This document shows, piece after piece, positions 1 through 5,902 of a stretch of DNA of 6,343 bases (the stretch's first letter is position 1; every line of letters starts with the position of its first letter). The position numbers and the translations under genes are program-made. The notes below the pieces were generated by a model. The model worked only from the letters and a program-made list of their open reading frames with translations. It ran no database searches and was not told the origin of the DNA. This DNA is from an uncultured Erysipelotrichaceae bacterium (GTDB lineage: Bacteria > Bacillota_I > Bacilli_A > Erysipelotrichales > Erysipelotrichaceae): the NCBI GenBank assembly GCA_947575425.1, contig CANPNQ010000064.1, positions 1 to 6,343 of the forward strand. The letters run 5' to 3'.

Positions 1-255
1 CTTGAAGTGGAAAAGTGTGAAGAACAGATACCGAAAAAATATATATGGGGAGATGTCAATCGCATCACTGTGGCAAATTTCGTCGGACAAAGCAAATCTG
101 AAGCACAACAGGAAGGATTATCCATGGAATTTATTGGGGAAGGGGATATTGTCATTGATCAGCTTCCTTCCAGTGGTGCGGTATTGAATGAAGGAGGAAA
201 GGTGTGGATCTATCTTGGAGACGATCACGTTAGCGAAGCTCTTAAGCAAAATTGA
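1..255 (+). CDS. PASTA-domain C-terminus of a probable class B penicillin-binding protein (5' partial)
   Basis: The reading frame is open from the first base and ends at TGA 253-255, so only the last 84 residues are present and the true start lies outside the window. Residues about 22-73 form one PASTA repeat: a start like VANFVGQSKSEAQ, a middle GEGDIVIDQLPSSGAVLNEGG and an ending KVWIYLG, all matching the family pattern. PASTA repeats occur at the C-terminus of division and sporulation transpeptidases (PBP2x and SpoVD types) and of PrkC/Stk kinases. Its position directly before murE and mraY favours the transpeptidase, which would cross-link septal peptidoglycan outside the membrane. The catalytic domain is not visible, so the exact PBP type cannot be assigned. 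The 3' end overlaps the start of murE, suggesting translational coupling. A short tail (about 11 residues, ending HVSEALKQN) follows the repeat. Confidence 0.8.
   Translation, partial: LEVEKCEEQIPKKYIWGDVNRITVANFVGQSKSEAQQEGLSMEFIGEGDIVIDQLPSSGAVLNEGGKVWIYLGDDHVSEALKQN
191..204 (+). promoter_or_regulatory. Candidate ribosome binding region that decides the murE start
   Basis: The purine block AAGGAGGAAAGGTG lies inside the end of the PASTA gene. Its second half (AAAGGTG, ending at 204) is 10 nt before the in-frame TTG at 215; the AAGGAGG part is 17 nt before it. It lies after the alternative ATG at 188, so it cannot serve that codon. GTG codons at 202 and 204 are out of the murE frame. This supports TTG 215 but the spacing is on the long side. 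Confidence 0.45.
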
Positions 256-1639
256 TGTCGTATGCGAGGATGAGCGCATTGTGGAAGGAATCAGCGATGA
301 CAGCCGTATTGTTATGGCAAACTGGCTCTTTTTGGCACGACAGGGCAGTCGGGAAAACGGAGCGCTATATGCGCAGGAAGCATTAAATAAAGGGGCGGTG
401 GTACTATGGGAAGAGGAAGATGGTATCAACTGTTATCACTGTGAGGATATGGAAAAAGCGCAGATCACTTTATTGCGGACCTATTATCACGATCCCTGTA
501 AGCATCTTACTGTGATTGGCGTTACAGGAACCAATGGGAAAACTAGCGTCTCTCACCTGCTTGCGCAAATGATGGTACAAATGGGCAGAGAAGTCATGTT
601 AATTGGAACGGGACATATCCGTTATGGTGATCAAGATATTGAAATCGATAATACGACGCCCTCCGCCTGTACACTGGCATACTATTTTCATCTGGCTCTC
701 CATCAGCGATGCCACGTACTTATCATGGAGGTCTCCTCTCATGCCATTGATCAAAAACGCATTGGCTTCATCCGTTTTGATCATGTTATCTACACGAATA
801 TCACAAGTGATCATCTGGATTACCACATCACCAAGACCCACTATCGCTACACCAAATTCAAACTGCGCAATTACTTGAAACGAAATGGCAGTATCATTGT
901 AAATCATGATGACATCTCCCTGCATCCGCTGTATGATCTCAAAGATCATAAAATTATCAGCGTTGGGACAAAGGAAGCGCACTTACAGATCAGTGACATT
1001 CATTTAAAACCGACGGGAAGCAGCTTTCTGCTGGAAAAGGAAGCTTACGAAACAAAGCTCATTGGTTATCACAATGTGATCAATATCGCACAATGTCTTG
1101 CGATATTGCATGTGCACTCTATCGCATTGCCCCTGCGCCAAAGCATCGTCAGCTCACTGCATGGCATCGGAGGACGGATGGAACTTCACGAATTTCAAAG
1201 CCGCTATGTCATCATCGACTATGCGCATACGGCAAGTGCTTTACAAACACTGTTGGAGACGGTGAAGCCGCTCAAAGAAAAGCGGATGATCGTGATCTGC
1301 GGCTGTGGCGGGGATCGGGACCGCAGTAAACGCAGTGAAATGGCAAAGATTGCATTGGCCTATGGTGATATCATCATCTTTACCACAGATAATCCACGCA
1401 GCGAACCCCCCTATCAGATCCTGTTTGATATGATACAGGGAATAGAAGATGGCTATGAGATATTTGAAAATCGCCGCTATGCGATAAAATATGCAGTGAA
1501 AATTGCCCAAGAGCATGATATAATAGTGATCGCAGGAAAAGGCGATGAACGCTATCAAAGCATTGATGATAAGCGCTATCCCTTTTCTGATTTAGAATGT
1601 ATCAAGCAAATGTTGGAGGATAAGCGCTATGAGCCTTGA
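215..1639 (+). CDS. murE: UDP-N-acetylmuramyl-tripeptide synthetase MurE
   Basis: This cytoplasmic Mur ligase adds the third, diamino, residue to UDP-MurNAc-L-Ala-D-Glu using ATP. With TTG 215 as start the protein is 474 aa, normal for the family. Visible motifs, numbered from that start, are: DDSR 28-31 in the UDP-binding domain; P-loop GVTGTNGKT 102-110; TTP 147-149; EVSSH 172-176; TNITSDHLDYH 194-204; the likely carbamylated Lys214; GGR 319-321; DYAHTA 335-340; GGDRDRSKR 365-373; DNPRSEPP 392-399; and GKGDERYQ 441-448. DNPR and the Glu of GKGDE match residues that bind meso-diaminopimelate in E. coli MurE. An upstream in-frame ATG at 188 would add nine residues (MKEERCGSI) that lack family resemblance, has no clear ribosome binding site, and deepens the overlap with the PASTA gene to 68 bp. 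TTG 215 puts METITLAKLL where MurE proteins usually begin. The stop overlaps mraY by 11 bp. Function is certain; the start is moderately sure. Confidence 0.95.
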   Translation: METITLAKLLSKIDVVCEDERIVEGISDDSRIVMANWLFLARQGSRENGALYAQEALNKGAVVLWEEEDGINCYHCEDMEKAQITLLRTYYHDPCKHLTVIGVTGTNGKTSVSHLLAQMMVQMGREVMLIGTGHIRYGDQDIEIDNTTPSACTLAYYFHLALHQRCHVLIMEVSSHAIDQKRIGFIRFDHVIYTNITSDHLDYHITKTHYRYTKFKLRNYLKRNGSIIVNHDDISLHPLYDLKDHKIISVGTKEAHLQISDIHLKPTGSSFLLEKEAYETKLIGYHNVINIAQCLAILHVHSIALPLRQSIVSSLHGIGGRMELHEFQSRYVIIDYAHTASALQTLLETVKPLKEKRMIVICGCGGDRDRSKRSEMAKIALAYGDIIIFTTDNPRSEPPYQILFDMIQGIEDGYEIFENRRYAIKYAVKIAQEHDIIVIAGKGDERYQSIDDKRYPFSDLECIKQMLEDKRYEP

Positions 1640-2591
1640 CTATATCATATCATTCGCGGTAAGTCTGCTGGCAACTTTAATCGTTATGCCGATCCTGATT
1701 CCGTTTTTACATAAGATCAAATTCGGACAGGTAGAGCGGGAAGAAGGGTTGGCATCGCATAAGGCAAAAGGGGGAACCCCGACAATGGGTGGGATCGTAT
1801 TTGTGCTGGTACCGCTGATTGTTACGCTGATTCTGCGCCCGCATGCATTTTTAAGTACGGAGATGCTGATTGTAATATTGGCTTATCTTGGCTATGGGTT
1901 GATTGGTTTCATAGATGATTTTATCATCGTGGTAAAGAAAAACAATGAAGGACTGAAGCCTTCCTATAAATTTGCCTTGCAGTCAGTACTGGCTATCTTG
2001 TTTTACTGCTTATATCAAAGTGTAGCACAGACTACATTATATCTCCCTGTATTGCATATTACTTGGGAAATGGGATTACTATACTTCGCTCTTATCTTTA
2101 TCATGTTTACCGCCGAAACCAATGCGGTGAATTTTACCGATGGCTTGGATGGATTGTGCGCTGGAACTAGTCTGATCGCTCTTTTTCCATATATTATATT
2201 TGCGCTATTACAGGAAAACTACGATCTGGCAATTTTATTGTTAGCAGTCAGCGGTTCTTTGCTTGGCTATTTGAAATTCAATTTACATCCTGCCAAAATC
2301 TTTATGGGAGATACGGGAAGTCTTGCTCTCGGTGGGCTTTTGGCGGCCAGTGCCATGATTTTAAAACAGGAACTATTGCTGGTAGTAATCGGCGGTGTAT
2401 TTTTAATGGAGATGCTCTCGGTGGTTATTCAGGTCACCTACTATAAGCGAACCAAAAAACGCATCTTTAAAATGGCACCCTTGCATCATCACTTTGAAAT
2501 GTCCGGCTATAAGGAGACACAGGTAGTGATTCTGTTTTGGGGGATGGAGCTGCTTTGTGCGCTGGTGGGATTGATGCTTGCTTTTCTGTGA
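1629..2591 (+). CDS. mraY: Phospho-N-acetylmuramoyl-pentapeptide transferase MraY
   Basis: MraY moves phospho-MurNAc-pentapeptide from UDP to undecaprenyl phosphate at the inner face of the membrane, making lipid I. The 320-aa product has the usual length and about ten hydrophobic segments. Family signatures in order are: HKAKGGTPTMGG 44-55; the Asp pair of GFIDDF at 96-97; NAVNFTDGLDGL 165-176 with the conserved Asn and Asp residues; FMGDTGS 225-231 with Asp228; and APLHHHFE 283-290. The ATG at 1629 lies 11 bp inside the end of murE and has TTGGAGGA at 1613-1620, eight bases upstream, so the two genes are probably translationally coupled. In many Firmicutes murD comes next; here the frame ends at 2591 and uppP follows after a 125-bp gap. 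I saw no terminator in that gap, so read-through into uppP is possible. Confidence 0.97.
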   Translation: MSLDYIISFAVSLLATLIVMPILIPFLHKIKFGQVEREEGLASHKAKGGTPTMGGIVFVLVPLIVTLILRPHAFLSTEMLIVILAYLGYGLIGFIDDFIIVVKKNNEGLKPSYKFALQSVLAILFYCLYQSVAQTTLYLPVLHITWEMGLLYFALIFIMFTAETNAVNFTDGLDGLCAGTSLIALFPYIIFALLQENYDLAILLLAVSGSLLGYLKFNLHPAKIFMGDTGSLALGGLLAASAMILKQELLLVVIGGVFLMEMLSVVIQVTYYKRTKKRIFKMAPLHHHFEMSGYKETQVVILFWGMELLCALVGLMLAFL

Positions 2592-2665
2592 GTGATCCCT
2601 TTTCGAGCATATGGGCAGAGCATGGAATATGGGAGATTTCCGTCCGCATATAACAAAAATGACAG

Positions 2666-2694
2666 TTGTAATTCTATCCTGTTCGTTATACAAT
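2666..2694 (+). promoter_or_regulatory. Candidate sigma-A promoter for uppP
   Basis: TTGTAA at 2666-2671 (4 of 6 matches to TTGACA) and TACAAT at 2689-2694 (5 of 6 to TATAAT) are separated by exactly 17 bp. A transcript would begin near 2701, leaving a leader of only about 16 nt that carries AAAGGAG (2704-2710) six bases before the uppP ATG. It would let uppP be transcribed independently of murE-mraY. Confidence 0.5.
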
Positions 2695-2716
2695 AAAACA
2701 AAAAAAGGAGAATGTT

Positions 2717-3544
2717 ATGGATTTCATTGAGATATGTAAAGCAATTCTGCTTGGCATCATACAGGGAATTACCGAATGGCTTCCCATAAGCAGTACCGGA
2801 CATCTGATCTTAGTTGATAAGATATGGCCGATGACTTCCTCCCCTGAATTTTTTGAGGTATTCAAGGTAGTCATTCAATTCGGATCAATCCTTGCGGTGT
2901 TGATGTTATATTTTCATAAGCTCAATCCTTTTTCTCCACGCAAAACGCTGAGAGAGAAGCAGGAAGCCTTTGCTTTATGGAAAAAGGTCATTGTCGGATG
3001 TATTCCGATCGTAATTGTTGGTTTACCTTTGGATATGATCTTGGAGGATTATCTGTCAGGAGAATTTGTCATTGCGGCAACATTGATCCTGTATGGTATT
3101 GCCTTTATCGTCATTGAAAACAGACCGCAGCATCCCACGATGCGCACATTGGAAGAACTGAATTATCGTGCAGCATTTCTGATCGGCTGCTTTCAGGTGT
3201 TAGCTGCAATACCGGGTACTTCCAGAAGTGGGGCAACGATTTTGGGCGCGGTGCTGCTGGGGTGTTCCCGCTATGTCGCGAGCGAATTTTCCTTTTTCCT
3301 TGCAGTACCGGTGATGGCAGGAGCTAGCGGTTTGAAGCTAATCAAATATTTTTTGAAGGTCGGCATGTTTACCGGCAGTGAATGGCTACTGTTGCTCATC
3401 GGCACCTTTGTTTCCTTTGTTGTATCTGTCTTTGCAATTCGTATGCTGTTAAGCTATATTCGTAAGCATGATTTCAAGATCTTCGGCGTTTATCGTATTG
3501 CGCTCGGCTTGATCGTGTTGGTCTACTTCTCTTTGCTGGCGTAA
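2717..3544 (+). CDS. uppP: Undecaprenyl-diphosphatase UppP (BacA family)
   Basis: This integral membrane phosphatase converts undecaprenyl pyrophosphate to undecaprenyl phosphate, regenerating the carrier used by MraY. Overproduction of the family is known to give bacitracin resistance. The 275-aa protein has the expected length and many hydrophobic helices. The first signature, QGITEWLPISSTGHL (residues 16-30), holds the catalytic glutamate region (E20) and the SSTGH segment with H29. The second, PGTSRSGAT (166-174), holds Arg170 in the PGxSRSxxT motif. ATG 2717 is chosen because AAAGGAG lies six bases upstream and the first signature then sits at the usual distance from the N-terminus. It follows mraY on the same strand with its own likely promoter, so carrier use and carrier recycling are neighbours. 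A hairpin at 3627-3680 probably ends the transcript. Confidence 0.96.
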   Translation: MDFIEICKAILLGIIQGITEWLPISSTGHLILVDKIWPMTSSPEFFEVFKVVIQFGSILAVLMLYFHKLNPFSPRKTLREKQEAFALWKKVIVGCIPIVIVGLPLDMILEDYLSGEFVIAATLILYGIAFIVIENRPQHPTMRTLEELNYRAAFLIGCFQVLAAIPGTSRSGATILGAVLLGCSRYVASEFSFFLAVPVMAGASGLKLIKYFLKVGMFTGSEWLLLLIGTFVSFVVSVFAIRMLLSYIRKHDFKIFGVYRIALGLIVLVYFSLLA

Positions 3545-3626
3545 GGCTGCTTTGAACTGCGCAAATATGTTTGATCGCCGACAAACGATTAGGCAGGAGT
3601 GCTTAAAAATTCTATAAAGAATAAAT

Positions 3627-3680
3627 GGTCTATGCTGAATATGAAAAGAATTCCGTATATCTGCATAGACCTTTTCTATG
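3627..3680 (+). terminator. Intrinsic terminator after uppP, possibly bidirectional
   Basis: A perfect 9-bp inverted repeat, GGTCTATGC (3627-3635) and GCATAGACC (3663-3671), can extend inward with further pairs around a small bulge. It is followed on the + strand by TTTTCT (3672-3677). On the - strand the other side reads ATTTATTCTTT, also T-rich, so it may work in both directions. It lies about 80 bp after the uppP stop. Confidence 0.7.
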
Positions 3681-3690
3681 GATGATTGAT

Positions 3691-3722
3691 AAGATGAAAA
3701 GGCAGGGAGATAAGTCCCTGCC
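3691..3722 (-). terminator. Intrinsic terminator of trpS
   Basis: A perfect 8-bp GC-rich stem, GGCAGGGA (3701-3708) with TCCCTGCC (3715-3722), has a 6-nt loop. Read on the - strand it is followed by TTTTCATCTT, as expected for a terminator of trpS, whose stop is about 150 bp upstream. On the + strand the following bases are not T-rich, so the orientation is clear. Confidence 0.8.
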
Positions 3723-3873
3723 ATAGTGTATCAGATAAATAAGGATAAGAACCAAAAATAGATATAGTACACGGACGAATAGGCAGTGTTATGTGTGGAA
3801 AACAAATTTCAGGAAACATGGAAATAAAGGATAATGTTACCAAATGATAGATGAGAATAGGATAGCTCATTGC

Positions 3874-4863
3874 CTATTTTACAACGCTTAGACCCAATTT
3901 GCGTTTCACCTTGGCAACCTTTTTGTATGCTATTTTGCCGGCTTTTTCACTGCCTTCCCTCAAAGCATCATCCATGATGCTGCTGGCAATGATGGCTCGA
4001 TATTTCTCTTGAAGATCACTGAGGAAATCAAATACCGTTTGTCCAACCTCTTTCTTTAATTCGCCATAACCCTTGCCTTCATAACGCTTGACGATGCCCT
4101 CGATCGCTTCATTATTCAGTGCGGAAAGAATCGTTAAAAGATTGGCGATGCCCGGCTGATTCTCCACATCATAGCGAATCACACCAAGGGAATCTGTTAC
4201 TGCAGACATGATTTTTTTGCGTGCTACGTTCGGTTCATCCAGCAAATCAATCGTTGCTTTCGGATTATCCTCTGATTTGCTCATCTTCTTGGTCGGATTC
4301 TGTAAAGACATGATCTTAGCACCGACTTTTTGTACAATCGGTTCCGGTACCACGAAGGTATCTCCATAGCGATGATTAAAGCGTTCTGCCAGATCACGAG
4401 CAAGCTCTACATGCTGTTTCTGATCAACGCCTACTGGTACATAGTCGGCATCATACATCAAAATATCAGCGGCCATCAATGCGGGATAGGTAAACAATCC
4501 TGCGGTAATGCCGGCTTCTCCCTTTGCCGTTTTATCCTTATACTGTGTCATTCGCTGCAATTCTCCCATATAGGAATGACAAGTCATTATCCATCCTAAC
4601 TCGGTATGCTGGGGCAGATCGGATTGTAAAAACAAGGTCGTTTTTTCGGGGTCCAATCCCAGTGCCAAATACAAGGCAATCATATCCTTGCTGTTTTGAC
4701 GCAGTTGCTTTGGATCACAGGGAATCGTAATGGCATGCATATTGGCAATAAAAATAAACATTTCATATTCATCCTGATATTGGATAAATTGACGTATTGC
4801 CCCAATATAGTTTCCCAATGTCAATCGTCCGGTTGGTTTAACTCCGCTTAGCATTCGCTTCAT
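3874..4863 (-). CDS. trpS: Tryptophanyl-tRNA synthetase TrpRS
   Basis: This class Ic synthetase activates tryptophan with ATP and loads it on tRNA-Trp in the cytoplasm. The 329-aa length fits bacterial TrpRS. The HIGH-type motif appears as PTGRLTLGNYIGA (residues 10-22). KMSKS is at 193-197. The tryptophan pocket segment AADILMYD (131-138) contains Asp133, which corresponds to the indole-recognising Asp of Geobacillus TrpRS. GVDQKQHVELARDLAERFN (145-163) is the usual conserved core. The ATG at 4863-4861 is preceded by a GGAAAGG element a few bases upstream and gives the normal short N-terminus before the HIGH-like motif. The gene stands alone, transcribed divergently from the Spx gene, and is controlled by a tryptophan-type T-box leader annotated separately. 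No defect or missing key residue is seen. Confidence 0.97.
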   Translation of the reverse strand: MKRMLSGVKPTGRLTLGNYIGAIRQFIQYQDEYEMFIFIANMHAITIPCDPKQLRQNSKDMIALYLALGLDPEKTTLFLQSDLPQHTELGWIMTCHSYMGELQRMTQYKDKTAKGEAGITAGLFTYPALMAADILMYDADYVPVGVDQKQHVELARDLAERFNHRYGDTFVVPEPIVQKVGAKIMSLQNPTKKMSKSEDNPKATIDLLDEPNVARKKIMSAVTDSLGVIRYDVENQPGIANLLTILSALNNEAIEGIVKRYEGKGYGELKKEVGQTVFDFLSDLQEKYRAIIASSIMDDALREGSEKAGKIAYKKVAKVKRKLGLSVVK

Positions 4864-4881
4864 ACTATCATTTCCTTTCCA

Positions 4882-4908
4882 TAAAAAAACGCCCCATGAT
4901 CGGGACGT
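4882..4908 (-). terminator. T-box regulatory terminator upstream of trpS
   Basis: On the - strand ACGTCCC (4908-4902), a 6-nt loop and GGGGCGT (4895-4889) form a 7-bp stem with one G-U pair. It is followed by seven T residues (4889-4883). It ends about 20 nt before the trpS ATG, so termination here would block the gene unless uncharged tRNA-Trp stabilises the antiterminator. Confidence 0.9.
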
Positions 4909-5099
4909 GAAATCTACGTGGTGCCACCCAACTTTCTGCTTTTGCAGCTCATTTGTGATAACGGGGACTCCCGCGGCATTGCCGAGGCTTTAAAGGCCCA
5001 ATTCGCAAAATACCCTTTGTGTGATCTCTCAGCCTATGATCATACTCTCTGGAAAGGAAGGAATATTTTGCTACTCATCCTTTATCTAACGCCTGATTC
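4882..5099 (-). promoter_or_regulatory. T-box riboswitch leader of trpS, tRNA-Trp specific
   Basis: T-box leaders sense uncharged tRNA and allow synthetase transcription when charging is low. On the - strand the signature TGGGTGGCACCACG occupies 4930-4917. Stem I can be drawn: TAAAGG (5084-5079) pairs with CCTTTA (4996-4991), and GCAAAATA (5071-5064) pairs with TATTTTGC (5012-5005). Between them is the specifier loop, with ATGAGTA (5078-5072) on one side, which carries the AGTA part of a loop-E motif, and GAATTGGG (5004-4997) on the other. This places codon UGG (Trp) at 5000-4998. A CTGC-AAAA-GCAG hairpin (4947-4936) matches Stem III just before the T-box sequence. The CGTCCC strand of the terminator can pair instead with the GGG of the T-box, forming the antiterminator. 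The leader is about 235 nt long from the predicted start to the trpS ATG. Confidence 0.95.
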
Positions 5100-5105
5100 T
5101 TTTTT

Positions 5106-5134
5106 ATCATACAACCAACCTGATAATTATGCAA
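5106..5134 (-). promoter_or_regulatory. Sigma-A promoter of the trpS T-box transcript
   Basis: Read on the - strand, TTGCAT (5134-5129) and TATGAT (5111-5106; 5 of 6 matches) are 17 bp apart. Transcription would start near 5099, just before the first helix of Stem I, as expected for a T-box leader. Confidence 0.7.
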
Positions 5135-5163
5135 CACTTTTTTAGAGATTTCATGTCTTTCCT

Positions 5164-5192
5164 TTTACAAGGCTATGCAAATGCGCTATAAT
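5164..5192 (+). promoter_or_regulatory. Near-consensus sigma-A promoter for the Spx-family gene
   Basis: TTTACA (5164-5169, 5 of 6) and TATAAT (5187-5192, perfect) are exactly 17 bp apart. The start would be near 5199, giving a leader of about 165 nt before the spx ATG, long enough for post-transcriptional control. It is divergent from the trpS promoter with about 30 bp between the two -35 boxes. Confidence 0.8.
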
Positions 5193-5213
5193 ACATAAGG
5201 GAGGAAAAGGAAA

Positions 5214-5285
5214 GTGTACAAAAAAGAATCAGGGAAATGCATGCCTATAAAACGTAGGGGATGGATAACGAATCATAGGGTGTAA
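5214..5285 (+). CDS. Possible 23-codon leader ORF in the spx leader
   Basis: A GTG at 5214 opens a short frame ending at TAA 5283-5285, with a basic product (MYKKESGKCMPIKRRGWITN then HRV). The purine run AAGGGAGG (5197-5204) lies nine bases upstream. However, that run coincides with the predicted transcription start, so part of it may be missing from the mRNA. I recognise no homology. It could be a regulatory leader peptide or simply chance; its only support is the ribosome-binding-like sequence and its place in the long leader. Confidence 0.2.
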   Translation: MYKKESGKCMPIKRRGWITNHRV

Positions 5286-5365
5286 AATGGCATTCTTTTA
5301 TTGGAGAATTGGTAAGATCAGAAAGAAAAGCAGGAAGCATGAGCTGTAAGTTGGGAGGAATGATT

Positions 5366-5797
5366 ATGATTCTTTTGTATACATCACCGGGATGTGCCAG
5401 TTGTCGAAAAGCCAAGCAGTGGCTGAAAGAAAACGGTATGAATTTTGTGGAAAAGAATATTTTTACTACATTATTAAGGGAAAATGAAATCAAGTATTTA
5501 TTACAGCGTAGTGACAACGGTACAGAGGATATAATTTCGACTAGATCTAAGGCATTTCAGGAATTACATTGTAGTTTGGAGGATTTGTCGATTGCAGAAT
5601 TGGTGGAGTTTATACAGCACAATCCGTCTGTACTAAAACGACCGATCATCGTGAATGAGAACAGTTTTCTCGTTGGTTATGACGATGATGAAATCACTGC
5701 GTTTGTACCCAGCCATTTACGTGCATTGAGCGATCAGGCATGTAGTGTGAAATGCCCCAATTATAATGTTTGTGGACGTCTGCGCAAAGAGGAATAA
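5366..5797 (+). CDS. spx: Spx/ArsC-family transcriptional regulator with a cysteine-rich C-terminal tail
   Basis: Spx proteins bind the alpha subunit C-terminal domain of RNA polymerase and redirect transcription under thiol stress. The 143-aa product aligns from end to end with my memory of B. subtilis Spx up to about residue 120: MILLYTSPGCASCRKAKQWL opens the thioredoxin fold with the CXXC redox switch at C10 and C13. Gly52, which contacts RNA polymerase, is kept, as are ISTR with Arg60, KRPII with Arg92 and VGYDDDEI. The usual C-terminus is replaced by a longer tail with C126, C130 and C136. ATG 5366 is chosen because GGAGG (5354-5358) lies seven bases upstream; ATG 5360 is too close to it, and longer versions add residues outside the fold. 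Some species carry several Spx paralogues (MgsR or SpxA2 types), so the exact paralogue is uncertain, as is the role of the tail. Confidence 0.9.
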   Translation: MILLYTSPGCASCRKAKQWLKENGMNFVEKNIFTTLLRENEIKYLLQRSDNGTEDIISTRSKAFQELHCSLEDLSIAELVEFIQHNPSVLKRPIIVNENSFLVGYDDDEITAFVPSHLRALSDQACSVKCPNYNVCGRLRKEE

Positions 5798-5816
5798 AGA
5801 GCTCAGGAAGAGCGAT

Positions 5817-5825
5817 TGATATAAT
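5817..5825 (+). promoter_or_regulatory. Perfect extended -10 element just after spx
   Basis: TGATATAAT matches TGnTATAAT exactly. No good -35 is found at 16-18 bp, but extended -10 promoters can work without one. A start near 5832 would give an RNA covering the structured 5900-6120 region, with no open frame of note at its 5' end. Confidence 0.4.
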
Positions 5826-5902
5826 ATGTGGGTGATGTGGATGAAAAGGAAATGAATCAATAAATAAAAGTGGGAAATGATTTACAAGGTTGGTGTAAGG
5901 GA

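Larger units (their letters stand above)
3545..3873. other. Convergent intergenic region between uppP and trpS
   Basis: These 329 bp separate the ends of two genes that face each other. They hold two strong hairpins (annotated separately) and no convincing gene. A 64-codon frame on the - strand (3676-3870) overlaps both hairpins and has no good ribosome binding site or family resemblance. A weaker repeat, AATAGG 3856-3861 with CCTATT 3873-3878, straddles the trpS stop. From about 3723 to 3855 I see only A-rich sequence with no clear signal. Confidence 0.7.

Noticed and set aside
599..982. 127-codon frame on the - strand inside murE
   Set aside because: It is a shadow of the murE coding sequence, which carries all the expected motifs on the + strand.
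2592..2665. Possible terminator between mraY and uppP
   Set aside because: Only weak imperfect pairings are found and no T-run follows them.
3676..3870. 64-codon frame on the - strand after trpS
   Set aside because: It spans the trpS terminator hairpin, has no good ribosome binding site and resembles no family I know.
3856..3878. AATAGG/CCTATT repeat at the trpS stop as a terminator
   Set aside because: It is a 6-bp AT-rich stem overlapping the last codons and lacks a T-run on the - strand; the hairpin at 3701-3722 is a far better candidate.
4918..5145. 75-codon frame on the + strand upstream of trpS
   Set aside because: It lies wholly within the T-box leader and trpS promoter on the opposite strand, and its sequence is explained by the conserved RNA structure.
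5309..5365. Longer Spx start at GTG 5309 or ATG 5360
   Set aside because: The extra residues lie outside the Spx fold. GGAGG at 5354-5358 is placed correctly only for ATG 5366, which also gives the normal N-terminus.
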